NCBI GenBank assembly: GCA_020348885.1
Contig: CP070755.1
Span: 2,453,616 to 2,502,110, forward strand
Direction of reading: 5' to 3'
Length of the DNA: 48,495 nt
Source of the DNA: Candidatus Coatesiibacteriota bacterium
GTDB taxonomy: Bacteria; RBG-13-66-14; B26-G2; WVWN01; G020348885
Shown here: positions 34,224 through 41,551 of the stretch, one piece after another
Numbering within the stretch: position 1 is the first letter of the stretch
Layout of the letters: every line of letters begins with the position of its first letter
Made by a program: the position numbers and the translations under genes
The notes under the pieces: model-generated
The model's input: the letters and a program-made list of their open reading frames with translations, nothing else
What the model was told of the DNA's origin: nothing
Database searches by the model: none

Positions 34224-35555
34224 CTAACGGATAACCAGCGCGTTAAAGACCAACTCGCAGACGGCCTGGATTTCCACGCCCAGCGAGTACTTTTTGTTGA
34301 GTTCCAGAAGCTGGTCAGCGCAATTGTGGCAGGGCGTCGCGATGATTTTCGCGCCCGTAGCCCTTATCTGATCCGCCTTAACCGCGCCGGACTGCACGCG
34401 CCGGTCGCCGTATTCGCTCATAGAAAGCATTCCCCCGCCGCCGCCGCAACAAAAGTTCTGCTCCCGATTGGGCGTCATCTCGACAAAGTCGCTTGCGACA
34501 GCCGCCAGAATCTTCCTCTGCGGTTCGCTCACGCCGCCCCATCGGACGAGGTTGCATGGGTCGTGTAAAGTTACCCGTTCAACGTTCTTGCCCGGGTCGA
34601 TTTCGATTCTTCCCTCTTCGATATACTCGAGCATCACTTCGAGTATACTACGTACCCTAATCGGATACTCTTCACCGAGCCAGTTCGGGCCTTCCCATCT
34701 GAACGACCTGAAACCGTGACCACACTCCGATAAGACAACTTCCTCAGCTTCGAGCCGGGCCGCTTCGTCCATAACCTGTTTCGTTATCCGCGCCGCGGCG
34801 GGGTCGTCGCCCGAGTAAAGACCGTAGTTGGTTACGTCGTAAAATTTACTCGACATCGTCCAGTTTTCACCTGCCGCGCGAAAAACCCCGGCGGCCGCCG
34901 AAAGCGACAGCGGGAAGAACTTCACCTCGCGTGGGTTAACGAGGTAGAAGACCCTCTTGCCCGGTTCGTCCACATGGATACGGACATCCTCGTCGCCCGT
35001 CTCGAGTTGAAGGTCTTCGGAAAGCCAGGCCGCGGTCGCTTTCAACTCCTCGACCGTTATCGCCATCTGGTTACCGGTATTTATTTGGTTGTCCACGACC
35101 GCTTGCAGATTCGGAGGGACTTCCGCCGCGGCCGCGACTACGTTCCGTCCCGTCCGGATTATCGCTCCCACATCGGCGCCGACGGAGCAATTAAGCCCGC
35201 ACCGCCCACAACCGGTACACCGGCCGTAAACCGCTTCCACGATTTCATCGAACGCGGACTGCGTCAGCTCCTTGGCTCCCACCAACCAGGGCGCTAAGCG
35301 GCCGACGGCGCTGTGGTAACGCCGGAAGTGGCGGACGACCTTCGCGGCCTTCGCGGCCGGCAAGTTCTCGGGAACCGGATCGGTCAGATAGACGTGACAG
35401 GTCTCACCGCATAGTCCGCATTTGACGCAAGCGTCCATGTGGTACGCGGCAAGGTCCCTCAGTGGTTCACGAAGGGCGGCGCGCGCCGCCGCCGTCGCTT
35501 CCTGGGGGTCGTCTTCAGGCCTTAGCAAATCGATCGTTTCTTTTTTTATAACCAT
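34224..35555 (-). CDS. dsrK: DsrK/HdrD-like iron-sulfur reductase subunit
   Basis: 443 residues. Two [4Fe-4S] ferredoxin-type motifs (Cys43, 46, 49, 53 and Cys113, 116, 119, 123) are followed by a CCG domain with Cys334, Cys369-Cys370 and Cys409, 412 (HDPCNL, CCGGGGG, CHNC), plus Cys278. CCG domains hold the noncubane cluster that splits disulfides in heterodisulfide reductase HdrD and act on the DsrC trisulfide in DsrK. The cytoplasmic protein would take electrons from the membrane partner encoded 4 nt upstream. A DsrC gene in the same operon makes DsrK the better name than GlpC or HdrD. Symbol by similarity. Confidence 0.85.
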   Translation of the reverse strand: MVIKKETIDLLRPEDDPQEATAAARAALREPLRDLAAYHMDACVKCGLCGETCHVYLTDPVPENLPAAKAAKVVRHFRRYHSAVGRLAPWLVGAKELTQSAFDEIVEAVYGRCTGCGRCGLNCSVGADVGAIIRTGRNVVAAAAEVPPNLQAVVDNQINTGNQMAITVEELKATAAWLSEDLQLETGDEDVRIHVDEPGKRVFYLVNPREVKFFPLSLSAAAGVFRAAGENWTMSSKFYDVTNYGLYSGDDPAAARITKQVMDEAARLEAEEVVLSECGHGFRSFRWEGPNWLGEEYPIRVRSILEVMLEYIEEGRIEIDPGKNVERVTLHDPCNLVRWGGVSEPQRKILAAVASDFVEMTPNREQNFCCGGGGGMLSMSEYGDRRVQSGAVKADQIRATGAKIIATPCHNCADQLLELNKKYSLGVEIQAVCELVFNALVIR

Positions 35556-35559
35556 TTAT

Positions 35560-36183
35560 TTATTCGGCGCGCCCGGCGGGGAACGTCCCGCGGTAACCCA
35601 ACCGACGCCCCAGGTCGAAACGGGCGACCGGGCAGAAGAGGACGTGGCGCAGCTTGCCCAACGGTATATAGAAAGCCACCACAGCGCCGACGAGCAGGAA
35701 CGTACCGGCGTTTATGACGTTTAGTTCGTGAAGCGAACCTATCCCCAGATAAACCGCGACGGCGAACGCCGCGAAGTAATCGTCGAAGTCGCTTATCGGC
35801 CGGAGGTTCTTCGAGAAAAAGCGCCTGACGAACAAAAACGACGTCGCAGCCGCCGCGAACGCCAGAAAACCGCCGAGAGGTATCGGCGCTATCGGCGGCG
35901 CCGTCGGTTTAATTAATAGAACTACTACTTTCAAAACCGCAACCACGACGCCGAGATGCATAACCATACCGACCGCGAACTTGAAAGGATGGCGGCGGGC
36001 GGCCTCTTTTCGCGCGGGGGACATCGCGGCCGTGAAGTTATAAAGAACGCCCCGGGCGGAGCTGCCGGCCCGGGCGCTGTAGTCCTTCCTCCCGCCGCCC
36101 CACGCCGCTAATAGTTGCCACGTCAGCAACGCGGCGGCCCAGACGAGGCTCGATGCGACTATAATCCTTTCTGCTGTTAACAT
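35560..36183 (-). CDS. dsrM: DsrM/NarI-like membrane cytochrome b subunit (short form)
   Basis: 207 residues with about five membrane helices. Histidines at 76, 152 and 180 sit in or next to helices (MVMHLG, SLHELN, KLRHVLF) and could bind b-type hemes; the end FDLGRRLGYRGTFP is typical of the DsrM/HdrE/NarI group. It should oxidise menaquinol and pass electrons to the DsrK-like subunit. It is clearly shorter than classical DsrM (about 330), so it may be a minimal or HmeC-like form. It lies 33 nt after dsrC and 4 nt before the dsrK-like gene. Confidence 0.78.
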   Translation of the reverse strand: MLTAERIIVASSLVWAAALLTWQLLAAWGGGRKDYSARAGSSARGVLYNFTAAMSPARKEAARRHPFKFAVGMVMHLGVVVAVLKVVVLLIKPTAPPIAPIPLGGFLAFAAAATSFLFVRRFFSKNLRPISDFDDYFAAFAVAVYLGIGSLHELNVINAGTFLLVGAVVAFYIPLGKLRHVLFCPVARFDLGRRLGYRGTFPAGRAE

Positions 36184-36216
36184 TTAATACGTATCCCGAT
36201 CAAACCCGAAGCGGTC

Positions 36217-36525
36217 TTATACGCACCCGTCCGGTTTGGGCAGACCGGCGACGCGGCAAGCCCCTCGGGCGGGGCCGGCGGTAAAAAGCTTGTATATATG
36301 GCGTACGCCGACGCCGAGTTCCTGGCAAATAAGACGTACCGGCGGCGCCAGGTCGTGCTCTTTCCAGTAATCGCGGATAAAATTAACTATCTTCCAATGG
36401 TCTTCGGACATTTCGTCGATGCCCTCTTCCTCGGCTATCGCGCGGGCGACTTCGTCGTCCCAGAGCTCCGGCGCTACCATAAAACCGTCGTTATCGAAGT
36501 CGATGTTCTTATCGCCTACTTGCAT
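36217..36525 (-). CDS. dsrC: DsrC sulfur carrier protein
   Basis: 102 residues. It follows the DsrC/TusE pattern: DFDNDGFMVAPELWDDEVA, then MSEDHWKIVNFIRDYW, VRLICQELG and the flexible C-terminal arm GACRVAGLPKPDGCV. Both arm cysteines are present, Cys90 and the penultimate Cys101, spaced by ten residues. TusE proteins have only the penultimate one, so this is a true DsrC able to form an internal disulfide or trisulfide. It shuttles sulfur or acts as redox substrate of the DsrMK complex. GAGGAG lies 7 nt before the ATG. No dsrAB, tusBCD or dsrEFH is in the window. It follows a SufS-like desulfurase by 31 nt. Confidence 0.95.
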   Translation of the reverse strand: MQVGDKNIDFDNDGFMVAPELWDDEVARAIAEEEGIDEMSEDHWKIVNFIRDYWKEHDLAPPVRLICQELGVGVRHIYKLFTAGPARGACRVAGLPKPDGCV

Positions 36526-36556
36526 TCGTTTTCTCCTCGCAATCTCCGCGGCTTTT

Positions 36557-37735
36557 TTATTGACGGTCGGCCGCTATTTCTGCGACCGCGTTAACGGCTT
36601 TTTCTATATGCTCGTCCGTATTGAAAGGGCCTACTGAGAATCGAACCGTCCCCCGCGGCGCCGAACCGTGGAACTCGTGTATGAGCGGCGCGCAGTGTAA
36701 ACCGGTCCTCGTCTGAATCCCATATTCGACGTCTAGGATAGTCCCGACGTCGGACGCGTCGTAATGCTCCACCGATACCGACAAGGTCGCGACCCGTTCT
36801 TTGAGGTTCTTGGTACCCCACAGGCTTACGCCTTTGATTTCACGAAGCCCGGTTTGGAGTTTCCCGAAAAGCCCCATTTCATGCTCGTATATACTCGCGG
36901 TCCCGCGTTTCTGTACCCAATCCAGACCCGCGGAAAGACCCGCGATACCTGCCAGGTTCAGCGTACCGGCTTCCAGACGGTAAGGATACTCCTCAAGGTG
37001 ATACGGCACGGCGCTCCGTACACCGGTCCCCCCGTAAATAGTCCCTTTAACCTCAGCGTCGTCGGCGACGCAGATTCCGCCGGTACCGGTAGGGCCGAAT
37101 AATCCTTTATGCCCGGTAAACACCAGAAAGCTAACGTTGCACTCGGCCATATCGATCGGAAGAACGCCGGCCGACTGGGCCGTATCCACAGCGAACGGGA
37201 CGCCCTCCTCTTCGCACACGGCGCCGATAGCTTTGATATCCTGCACGACACCCGTTACGTTGGAAGCGTGATTGACGACCACAAGTTTCGTATTCGGTTT
37301 GATAGCTTTTCGTATATCTTCCGGGTCAATGTAACCGTCGGCGTCCGGTTTCACGTAAGTAGCCTCGGCGCCTTCGCGGACTTTATGGTTCACGGGTCGA
37401 ATAACCGAGTTGTGTTCGAGTACGGTAGTAACGACGTGGTCGCCCGGGCCTACCACACCGTTAATAATAAGATTTAGGCTCATCGTCGCGTTCATCGTGA
37501 AGACGAGCCTGTTTGGGTCCTTTTCGACGCCGGCGTCGATCAGGCTCTTATTAAAGAACGCGGAAAACTTCTTCCGCGTTCCGTGTATCATCTGCTCGGC
37601 GTTAATCGCAAGGTCGCACCCCGTACGTCCAGGGTTCACGCCGTTGTCCCGGTAAAAGTCGCGGACCGTATCGTGTACCACGTCCGGTTTCGGGAAGCTG
37701 GTCGCCGCGTTATCCAGGTAAATTATCTCGTCCAC
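36557..37735 (-). CDS. Cysteine desulfurase-like class V aminotransferase (SufS/Csd type)
   Basis: 392 residues, PLP-dependent. YLDNAATSFPKP start, His108 (LEHNS), Asp184 (AVDTAQS), PLP Lys210 (TGHKGLFGPTGTGG) and Cys348 in TRTGLHCAP, which is the group II (SufS/Csd) loop. It probably makes persulfide from cysteine. Its position directly before dsrC suggests that DsrC, or something it serves, is the acceptor. It matches the Csd-like subfamily of class V transferases whose substrates are not all proven, so selenocysteine lyase activity is an alternative. It follows the large dehydratase subunit gene by 39 nt. Confidence 0.9.
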   Translation of the reverse strand: MDEIIYLDNAATSFPKPDVVHDTVRDFYRDNGVNPGRTGCDLAINAEQMIHGTRKKFSAFFNKSLIDAGVEKDPNRLVFTMNATMSLNLIINGVVGPGDHVVTTVLEHNSVIRPVNHKVREGAEATYVKPDADGYIDPEDIRKAIKPNTKLVVVNHASNVTGVVQDIKAIGAVCEEEGVPFAVDTAQSAGVLPIDMAECNVSFLVFTGHKGLFGPTGTGGICVADDAEVKGTIYGGTGVRSAVPYHLEEYPYRLEAGTLNLAGIAGLSAGLDWVQKRGTASIYEHEMGLFGKLQTGLREIKGVSLWGTKNLKERVATLSVSVEHYDASDVGTILDVEYGIQTRTGLHCAPLIHEFHGSAPRGTVRFSVGPFNTDEHIEKAVNAVAEIAADRQ

Positions 37736-37774
37736 TTCGTACTCCCGTCTCTACCCGTGTGGCGGGCGGAATAT

Positions 37775-39025
37775 CTAGCCCCGCGGGTCCGTTATCTCGC
37801 CGCGCAACGCGCTGACGGCCACGGTCGCGGGACTCGCGAGGTATGTGTCGCCGGCGCCCTGTTTTCCGGCGAAGTTCCGATTCGACGTAGAGAGCTGTAC
37901 TTCGCCTGCGCCGGTCATACCGATTTGCCCGGCGGCGCACCCGCCGCAACCCGCGTTGGATACTATCGCGCCGGCGTCGAAGATGTCCCTCAAAACGTCG
38001 CCGGCCATCATCTCGTCCCATACCTCGCGGGTGGCCGGGACGACTTTAAGCATAACGTCAGAGTGAACCCGCTCGCCGCCCAGGATATTCGCCGTAATCG
38101 ACATATCGTTAAGGCGCCCGTTGGTACAGGAACCGATGAAGCCGGACCCTATCGTCGTTCCCTCGACGGCCCGGACCGGCTTCACGTTCTCCGGGCTGGG
38201 CGGACACGCTATCATCGGCTCCAGCCCCTCGACGTCGAACTCCAGCGTTTTCATATAATCGGCGCCCGCGTCGGCGTAAACGGGTTCGACTTCTTCGCCC
38301 GCCCGTTTCGAAACCCACTCGAGGGTCGCGTCGTTCGGCGGTATCAATAACGCGATCGCGCCCATCTCGGTACCCATGGACGCGAGGGTTATTCGCTCGT
38401 CCACTTCCATCGCGTCGATGAACTTGCCGTATAGTTCTACTGCGCAACCGAGAGCGCCCGCCGAACCCATCTCGCCAATCAGATATAATATAACGTCCTT
38501 GGCGGATACGCCGGCGTAAGGGGCGCCCTTCAAGTCGATTCGAATAGTAGGCGGGACCTCGAACCACGTCCGGCCGGTTTTGAACGCGAAGGCTATGTCG
38601 GTATCGCCCATGCCCTGACCGAAACAGCCGACGGCCCCAAGGATGTTCATGTGGCTGTCGGTCCCGACGACGGTCCCGCCGGGCCGGGCCAATCCCTGCT
38701 CCATCAATACGTGCGAACCTATACCGGCGTCTACGTCGAAGACGCGAATCCCTTGCTCGGCGGCGAAGTCCCGGCATATCTGCTGGTTGTTGGCGTACGC
38801 GATGGTGTTGGCCGGCGCGTTGCAGTCGAACGTGAAGAACGTCTTGTCGGCGTCGGCCACGTTCTCGCCCTCGTAGTGGGCACGGAAGTTCTTGACGACG
38901 TTGGCACCGCCGAAGTCCCGGGCCGAGCGAACGTCCAAATCGAGCCACACGACGGCTCCGGGCCGGATGTCGGCGCCGGGGTCCGCGTGTGCCGCTATAA
39001 TATGTTCGATTATCGTGCGGGGCAT
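37775..39025 (-). CDS. Aconitase-family dehydratase large subunit (LeuC/homoaconitase-type)
   Basis: 416 residues, the length of archaeal-type isopropylmalate/homoaconitate dehydratase large subunits. Substrate/catalytic motifs: GTDSHMN (121-127), GQGMGDTD (137-143), DVILYLIGEMG (177-187). The [4Fe-4S] ligands are Cys300 in GSCTNGR and Cys360 and Cys363 in NAGCGGC; all are present, so the enzyme should be active with the small subunit at 33662. Substrate may be isopropylmalate, homoaconitate or a related acid; no leuA, leuB or homocitrate synthase gene is in the window. First gene of a six-gene operon with a near-consensus promoter. It has a shortened, cluster-less homolog at 4694-5389. Confidence 0.92.
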   Translation of the reverse strand: MPRTIIEHIIAAHADPGADIRPGAVVWLDLDVRSARDFGGANVVKNFRAHYEGENVADADKTFFTFDCNAPANTIAYANNQQICRDFAAEQGIRVFDVDAGIGSHVLMEQGLARPGGTVVGTDSHMNILGAVGCFGQGMGDTDIAFAFKTGRTWFEVPPTIRIDLKGAPYAGVSAKDVILYLIGEMGSAGALGCAVELYGKFIDAMEVDERITLASMGTEMGAIALLIPPNDATLEWVSKRAGEEVEPVYADAGADYMKTLEFDVEGLEPMIACPPSPENVKPVRAVEGTTIGSGFIGSCTNGRLNDMSITANILGGERVHSDVMLKVVPATREVWDEMMAGDVLRDIFDAGAIVSNAGCGGCAAGQIGMTGAGEVQLSTSNRNFAGKQGAGDTYLASPATVAVSALRGEITDPRG

Positions 39026-39053
39026 AGCTTATCTATAAAACAGGACAGCGGGG

Positions 39054-39082
39054 AATATATACATATCGCACCGTAATGTCAA
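39054..39082 (-). promoter_or_regulatory. Promoter of the dehydratase-desulfurase-DsrCMK operon
   Basis: Minus strand TTGACA (39082-39077), 17-nt spacer, TATATT (39059-39054), predicted leader about 22 nt. One of the best promoter matches in the window, which implies the operon is well expressed. Confidence 0.75.
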
Positions 39083-39098
39083 CCCCGCCGTTATAACA

Positions 39099-39725
39099 TT
39101 ACCCATCAGGCGTATCGGGGTTAGAAGAAACCTCTTCCGCCGGGGGCCCCTCGGGTTCCACGTCCGGCCGTATCTCCGGTCCCGGGGTTTCGGCCGGCGG
39201 CGCTAACGTACGCCGCTTCCTCTCCGCCGGAACCGGGCCCATCTCGCCGGGGGGTTCGGGACGCCGCGGCGTTTCGTACCGGCCGTACAACTCGTCGGTA
39301 TATCCGGCGGACACCGGCGCCAGCGAAACGCGAACCGCGACTATAGTTTCGCGCAGCCACTCCAGGTCGGTCTCGGTCGGCGGCGGATTGATATCGTTCA
39401 CTCCTTCCAGAAACGTTTCGGCCGGCTCCAGGTCCCGATGTGCGTCGATAAGTATCCGCCTTAACTCCGGATCCACGGTCCGCCGCGCGGCGGACAACAG
39501 GTCCGCACGGGCTTCGCGGACGAGTTCGAGGGCTCGCTGGTCCTCTCGGCCGACCGATACGAGGGCCTGGTCGAGGACCGCCTCCACTGAGGCGGCCCGG
39601 GCCGCCAGCTCTTGCCGTTTGAACCACTCCTCCGGCGGCGGTTCCTCCGTCGGCGGCGGCGTTTCCCCGGCACACCCCAATAGGATAATAAACCCGAACG
39701 CGGTTATATGAAGGGCTTTACGCAT
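39099..39725 (-). CDS. Proline-rich lipoprotein of unknown function
   Basis: 208 residues with a signal sequence and lipobox LLGC (lipidated Cys18). A Pro/Glu-rich linker follows, then a helical middle (about 35-145, Ala/Arg/Glu rich) and a long Pro/Glu-rich tail (150-208) expected to be disordered. It resembles helical-bundle lipoproteins that span or line the periplasm, but has no nameable domain. Its start overlaps the end of the methyltransferase gene by 8 nt, so the two are co-translated. High GC content and low-complexity sequence inflate open frames on the other strand here. Confidence 0.75.
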   Translation of the reverse strand: MRKALHITAFGFIILLGCAGETPPPTEEPPPEEWFKRQELAARAASVEAVLDQALVSVGREDQRALELVREARADLLSAARRTVDPELRRILIDAHRDLEPAETFLEGVNDINPPPTETDLEWLRETIVAVRVSLAPVSAGYTDELYGRYETPRRPEPPGEMGPVPAERKRRTLAPPAETPGPEIRPDVEPEGPPAEEVSSNPDTPDG

Positions 39726-40404
39726 CGGCTGGCTTATCCACCGTCAGAACCGTTACAGTCGCGAATATCATACTTTTTACCACAACCGCGGAGAACCCGG
39801 CATTTCGGAACCGCGCCGCCAGCTCGTCGGCCGTAACGCTCTCGCGGATAGACCGGGTAAAGTATAAGTACGCCGACAGGTCGTCCGCAAGTATAAACGC
39901 GCATAAAGGGATATATACGGCGAGTGCCAACCGGTAAAAAACGCCGAATACGCCCGGCGGGACCCGTAAAACGTCGTATATTACGGCCCGCCCGCCCGGT
40001 TTCAGAACCCGGTAACCCTCCTCGATTGCCGCGCCGTCGCCGTCAATAGGCCGGAAGACGAAACCGGCCGCGATCCCGTCGAAAACGCGGTCGCGAAACG
40101 GCAGCACGCGGACGTCGGCCCGGACGTATAGACCGGCCCCTTTCGCCGAAGCGAACCCCAGCATCTCGGGCGAGCGGTCTATCCCGATTATTGTCGAGCC
40201 GGGGTGGGCGCGCCGAAGTTCCCGGGACGAGACACCGGTCCCCGTCCCCATGTCGAGTATCAACCCCGGCTTCACTAGCGCCGACGCGGTCCGGCGTACC
40301 CGGCGGTCCAATCCGAAGGTCATCACCCGATTGAGCAGGTCATAGCGCCGTGCGGTGCGCCCGTACACCTCGTCCAACTCGGATTGGGCTTTCGGGTTTG
40401 CCAT
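39718..40404 (-). CDS. Demethylmenaquinone/ubiquinone methyltransferase-like protein (MenG/UbiE)
   Basis: 228 residues. N-terminal VYGRTARRYDLLNRVMTFGLDRR is the UbiE/MenG signature, followed by SAM motif I LDMGTGTGVSS, motif II DVRVLPF and RVLKPGGRAVIYD. It would methylate demethylmenaquinone in the last step of menaquinone synthesis. The usual final motif GG..G.HxA is not evident, and the end is more diverged than in classical UbiE, so another class I C-methyltransferase is possible. A menaquinone source would suit the DsrM-like subunit of the neighbouring operon. Confidence 0.78.
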   Translation of the reverse strand: MANPKAQSELDEVYGRTARRYDLLNRVMTFGLDRRVRRTASALVKPGLILDMGTGTGVSSRELRRAHPGSTIIGIDRSPEMLGFASAKGAGLYVRADVRVLPFRDRVFDGIAAGFVFRPIDGDGAAIEEGYRVLKPGGRAVIYDVLRVPPGVFGVFYRLALAVYIPLCAFILADDLSAYLYFTRSIRESVTADELAARFRNAGFSAVVVKSMIFATVTVLTVDKPADA

Positions 40405-40410
40405 AATCGG

Positions 40411-40439
40411 TTGACACGGCGGACGGCCGCTGGTATCCT
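40411..40439 (+). promoter_or_regulatory. Promoter before the BamB-like gene
   Basis: TTGACA (40411-40416), 17-nt spacer, TATCCT (40434-40439), 8 nt before the GTG at 40448, so the leader is 0-2 nt. No Shine-Dalgarno site. Confidence 0.5.
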
Positions 40440-40447
40440 GCCGCCCG

Positions 40448-41539
40448 GTGAAGGCGTCCTTCCGTTTAACCTGCGTTCTCGTACTCGCCCTGGCGGCGGC
40501 CGGCTGCGTACCGAAGGGCGAATGGCCGTCCTACCGCGGCGGACCGGCGCGCGCAGGTTCACTGGCGCCTCGGGCCGTCGGTATTACAGGCACCGAAGTA
40601 TGGCGGACCGAGTTGCCGGCCGAAAGCTTCTCGGCCCCCACCGTCGTCGGCGACTACGTCGTCGTCGGGACCAACGACAACTTCCTTAACGTAGTAAACG
40701 CCGTGACCGGAGAACTCCTCTGGCGGTACAGGACAGCGGGCGACGTAACCTCCGACGCCGCCGTCGCCGACGGAACGGCGTACTTCGCTTCGATGGACAA
40801 CCACGTTTATGCCCTAGACGTCAGGGGCAAACGGCTCAGATGGAAGCTCGAGTGCGCCGGGCGCCCGGCTTCGGCGCCGGTCTTCGCGTCCGGGCGTTTA
40901 TACGTCTCGACCCTCGCCGGGACGGTTCACGCGGCCCGGGCCGACGACGGCCGCCAGCACTTCTATCTCCGGGGTTACGGTCCGATTTGGGCCCCACCCA
41001 CCATATCGGAAGACGACGTTTACTTCGCCGACCGTTACGGCTTCGTTTACCGCGTAACCGGCAAAAACGGGACTACCGTCTGGGAAACCGACATCGGCGT
41101 CGAGGTCGTCGCGCCCGTATTGTTACTCGACCGGTTTTGCGTCACCGCCTCGGTCGACGGCGAAGTTATAGCGTTAGATGCAACCATCGGCGAAATCGCC
41201 TGGCGGCGCGACGTAGGCGCCGGTATTAGCGCCGCCCCTTCGTCCGACGGCGAGCGTATCTTCGTAGCTGACTGGGACGGACGGATTACGGCGTTCTCAC
41301 CCGCCGGTAATCCCCTCTGGAAAACACCCCTGGACGGTTCTTGCGAAGGCGCCAACGTTTACGCCGACGGGATGCTCTTCGCCGGTACGTCCGCCGGAAC
41401 GTTCTACTGCCTATCGGCGGAAACGGGCGATACAATCTGGCAAAAGAACTTGGAATCGCCCATACGTTCGCCGGTCGCGGTCGGCGACGGCTCGTTATTC
41501 GCCGTTACCGAGTCAGGAACCCTCGTCCGGTTCGACTGA
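40448..41539 (+). CDS. PQQ-like beta-propeller lipoprotein (BamB-like)
   Basis: 363 residues. Signal and lipobox AAAGC (Cys20). WPSYRGGPARAG is the usual opening of PQQ-repeat propellers, and the blades repeat the pattern A-x-D-x-x-[ST]-G-x-x-x-W (for example NAVTGELLWRY, TGKNGTTVWETD, DATIGEIAWRRD, SAETGDTIWQK). It lacks dehydrogenase domains, so it is not a quinoprotein enzyme. It resembles BamB, an outer membrane assembly lipoprotein, and the many related surface propellers. GTG start fits the signal sequence and promoter. Convergent with mtaB, with only 12 nt between the two stops. Confidence 0.85.
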   Translation: MKASFRLTCVLVLALAAAGCVPKGEWPSYRGGPARAGSLAPRAVGITGTEVWRTELPAESFSAPTVVGDYVVVGTNDNFLNVVNAVTGELLWRYRTAGDVTSDAAVADGTAYFASMDNHVYALDVRGKRLRWKLECAGRPASAPVFASGRLYVSTLAGTVHAARADDGRQHFYLRGYGPIWAPPTISEDDVYFADRYGFVYRVTGKNGTTVWETDIGVEVVAPVLLLDRFCVTASVDGEVIALDATIGEIAWRRDVGAGISAAPSSDGERIFVADWDGRITAFSPAGNPLWKTPLDGSCEGANVYADGMLFAGTSAGTFYCLSAETGDTIWQKNLESPIRSPVAVGDGSLFAVTESGTLVRFD

Positions 41540-41551
41540 ACGAACGCTTCT

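Noticed and set aside
38109-38948. Long Arg-rich frame on the same strand as the dehydratase large subunit
   Set aside because: Low-complexity Arg/Gly translation typical of a shifted frame of a GC-rich gene.
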